From assembly GCA_903813345.2 (NCBI GenBank), contig CAIIXF020000010.1, positions 20,101,181-20,165,180 on the forward strand: DNA of 64,000 nt, written 5' to 3'. Source of the stretch: Owenia fusiformis (taxonomy: Eukaryota > Annelida > Polychaeta > Sabellida > Oweniidae). Below, piece by piece: positions 61,590 through 64,000 of this stretch (the first letter of the stretch is position 1; every line of letters starts with the position of its first letter). The notes below the pieces were generated by a model, which did no database searches, had not been told where the DNA came from, and saw nothing but the letters and a program-made list of their open reading frames with translations. The position numbers and the translations under genes are program-made.

Positions 61590-62565
61590 GAACTTTTACA
61601 AGTGCTTTGTAAAATCGATGTAAATGGCAAAATCAGGAAAAGATCATATAAAACATGTGAAATAAAAAGGACATACTTACTGTTTACATGTATGTAACTC
61701 AAAACATCTGATATTCAGCATATTCATTGCAATAAATAACTAAAATCTGACTTCACTAAAATTCAAGTTTGGCCTTGCCGCAAAATTCTACACCGTAGTC
61801 TCAAAACTAGGTCAAATTTCAATATCTGTATTTACTATTAATAAGAGATATTTATGAAAGTTGTAGGTAAATGAAATTACTTGAAATCGATTTTCTCTAA
61901 GAAAATAGTAATTTTGCATTAAATTGATGGCATACACTTTTTTCCGTACAAGTTTTGTTTAGACGAGACTAGAATTTTAAAGCAGCCATATTGGATGTCA
62001 GAAAATGTAAGTCGTTTGAAGTATCTTTAAAAATCAGCTTTCATCCCCGTAAAACTTTGCGTTATTCACTAATTAAGTTAAAACTTTGTAAGACCAATAT
62101 TTCATCTACTTCTTTTTATATTTTAGTATTCAATCCTGAAATGTTATTTCTGTTTCTTTTGTATTTCTATTTCTTTACATCTGTATTATTTTTTAGAAAC
62201 AAAAGATTTAAATTTTTCAAAGACCGATAGGGAATTCATAATAGGGGCTCAGAATAAGAGATAATAATTATATTTTTTGTTAATGGTAAGAATAACACAG
62301 AAGCTTCAATTGCTTCTTTATGAAGTATTTAGACGAAAAAGCGAAACAAAGGATTTTTGAGGTTAGGTCTGAGGCCCAAAATTCGTCCCCTTTTTTGTCA
62401 AAATGCTTTGTTACAAAGCTATTTGACCCTGCTGTATATCAGTTACGCATGTCGTAGACTATGCATTTACCAGAATTTGTATGCATCGGTATACAGAACA
62501 ATATTAATAATGATATATTTCAAATGCTTGAATGACATATTGCTTATGTCAAATATCAAAATTAA
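61590..62565. other. No gene seen
   Basis: AT-rich; the short open frames here lack coding character and splice support. Confidence 0.5.
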
Positions 62566-62569
62566 GAAA

Positions 62570-63285
62570 AAACGCAAACCCCACATTTATTTACAGGGGC
62601 TTTTATGGAAGATCTGGTAGAGCCCTCATGTCGCATTAGAAAGGAGAGTAATAAGACATGAGGGCTCTTTTATCCCGTGCCAGGACTATAGTCCTGAGAA
62701 CGTCTCAATCTTTTGCCTGTACGATTACAACATGGAAGAATTTTTTACGCTTCTTACACTTAAGATACCTACTTCAATAGATTCCTTGGTATTTTAGCAT
62801 TCTTTTCGTGAAGTTGAATCCACAATTGTCTGGGTTTATCGGCAGAAAAAGGAAATTTTCGTTTTTTATCGCAATATTTACGTGTAATATTTAACTTATT
62901 TCAACCGTCAAATACCTCCATTTATTGGTACTTCCGGGCCAGTCAAACGGGGAATCCCCTTTTAAATCCAACCACCATCTTGAAAATTGATGGCATCTCT
63001 CTTGATGAAAAAGAAAAATGTTCCTGTTCTGCCGATATACCAAGATAATTGTGGATTTAACTACAGGAACAGAATGCTAAAACTCCCAGGAATCTATTGA
63101 AGTGGACCTATCTTAGTGTAAGAGGCGTAGAAAATTCTCCCATGTTGTAATCGTACAGGAAAAAGATTGAGACGTTCTCAGGACTATAGTCCTGGCACGG
63201 GTTCTGCTCATAGAAAGGAGGCTTATAAGACACGAGGGTTCTGCCCAATCTTCCATACAAGCCCCTGTGCATTTATGGGGGTATT
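62570..63285. mobile_element. Long foldback, ~715 bp
   Basis: Arms of about 330 bp are inverted copies from CAGGGGCTTTTATGGAAGAT to the inverse at 63270, including TCTCAATCTTTTGCCTGTAC and GGACTATAGTCCT. Nested palindromes GAGCCCTCATGTC occur within. No coding frame. Confidence 0.82.
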
Positions 63286-63765
63286 TTTATCAAAATAAGC
63301 AGCTTATCGCACAAGTACATACATATACCATAATATAGCTGTTTTGACTCATGCCATAAGCTGCGTTTTCAGTAATGCTGTTTCACCATGTAACAGATGT
63401 AATAAATTAGAATACCATTGACATAAATTTTTTTTAGATTACTTCCTGAAATAGCATTAATGCCACTTGCTCATTTGGGTAATATCATAATGTAAATACA
63501 TGAAGAAACAAAAACTTTAATTTTCCCTGAATTTGATTTTTATCAAAAAAAGTATGAGTCCTGTGATTGGCCCACAACAGAATTGCAAAATCTTTACCAT
63601 GACAAAGGTAGGCTAGATTATGAAACTCCGCCAAACACAAAAGTGAATACATTATTCTCAGATAATAAAATGAAATTGAAAAATCTTTTCATTTTTTATC
63701 ATTCTCCCAGTGTTTTGTTCAGAGCAATCATAAACTTTTATTTATTATTTTCTTTATATTTGCAG

Positions 63766-63989
63766 GATATAGAGATAAACAATTACTGAAACCAGATATT
63801 GAGACAAATTTTGGAGAGTGTATCGTGGAGCGAGAGAAAGCATTGAGAAAATATATTATACATATAAGCCATATCATATTTATTCAACATTATAACTTGC
63901 AATCACATTTGAGTTGCCATGGCGACAACTGTACAACAGAACTCAAACCATAGCATCAGTCCAATGAAAGGGACCAAGTCTCAAATAAT
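63766..63989 (+). CDS. Possible first coding exon of a divergent gene
   Basis: Between acceptor TTTGCAG and donor GTAAGT. An ATG in strong context (GCCATGGCG, 63919) opens MATTVQQNSNHSISPMKGTK. Alternatively another frame from the acceptor is open (YRDKQLLKPDIETNFGECIV ...) to a stop near 63950 and is in phase with the duplicated exon at 61480. Family not recognised; too short to decide. Confidence 0.35.
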
Positions 63990-64000
63990 GTAAGTGTTTA

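Noticed and set aside
61991-62230. Hydrophobic open frame
   Set aside because: AT-rich Phe/Leu translation typical of non-coding DNA; no promoter, splice or homology support.

Overview
This window is animal nuclear DNA: AT-rich, intron-rich and crowded with short inverted-repeat transposons and satellites. The recognisable proteins (a TP53BP1 orthologue, a FoxA/B-type forkhead factor, a sarcoplasmic-calcium-binding-like EF-hand protein, a Tyr/Ser-rich secreted protein with a chitin-binding-like tail) fit a marine invertebrate. A lophotrochozoan such as a mollusc is my best guess, at low confidence.

The backbone is one very large minus-strand gene, a TP53BP1 (53BP1) orthologue. I traced 27 coding exons from the start codon at 60850 down to 4730, where the first BRCT domain begins. 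All 26 internal junctions keep the reading frame and give 1919 codons so far. The gene leaves the window to the left with the rest of its BRCT domains. In order the protein carries an N-terminal SQ-rich acidic segment, a conserved SSPT motif, long disordered Ser/Lys-rich exons, an oligomerisation-like exon, a [11 protein letters not shown] motif, RGRP motifs, a tandem Tudor domain, the nucleosome/ubiquitin-reading UDR (SISLDNLV), a nuclear localisation region and the start of BRCT1.

The other genes are on the plus strand, mostly inside TP53BP1 introns. They are: 153-4359, the 3' part of a membrane mucin with an EGF-like motif and about 17 copies of a 12-residue Thr-rich repeat; 6599-7722, a two-exon secreted protein with a TATA box; 39354-40082, the last two exons of an EF-hand gene; 48202-49554, a forkhead gene with its coding region in one exon and a 5' untranslated exon; and 63766-63989, a possible first exon of a divergent neighbour.

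The rest is mostly mobile DNA. The 20.8-kb intron 10131-30956 is almost filled by a region bounded by inverted copies of one satellite-rich repeat (10640-12190 and 28070-30889). Inside it are a young LTR retrotransposon that keeps only gag (LTRs 17023-17825 and 21797-22599), a mariner relic, a 2.8-kb element with TIRs, and a piggyBac-type element at a clean TTAA site. Elsewhere are a second mariner relic, several MITEs with visible target-site duplications, long foldbacks (50570-51085, 62570-63285), and an inverted duplication of the TP53BP1 first exon (60748-60884 / 61447-61583). I saw no rRNA, tRNA or CRISPR array.
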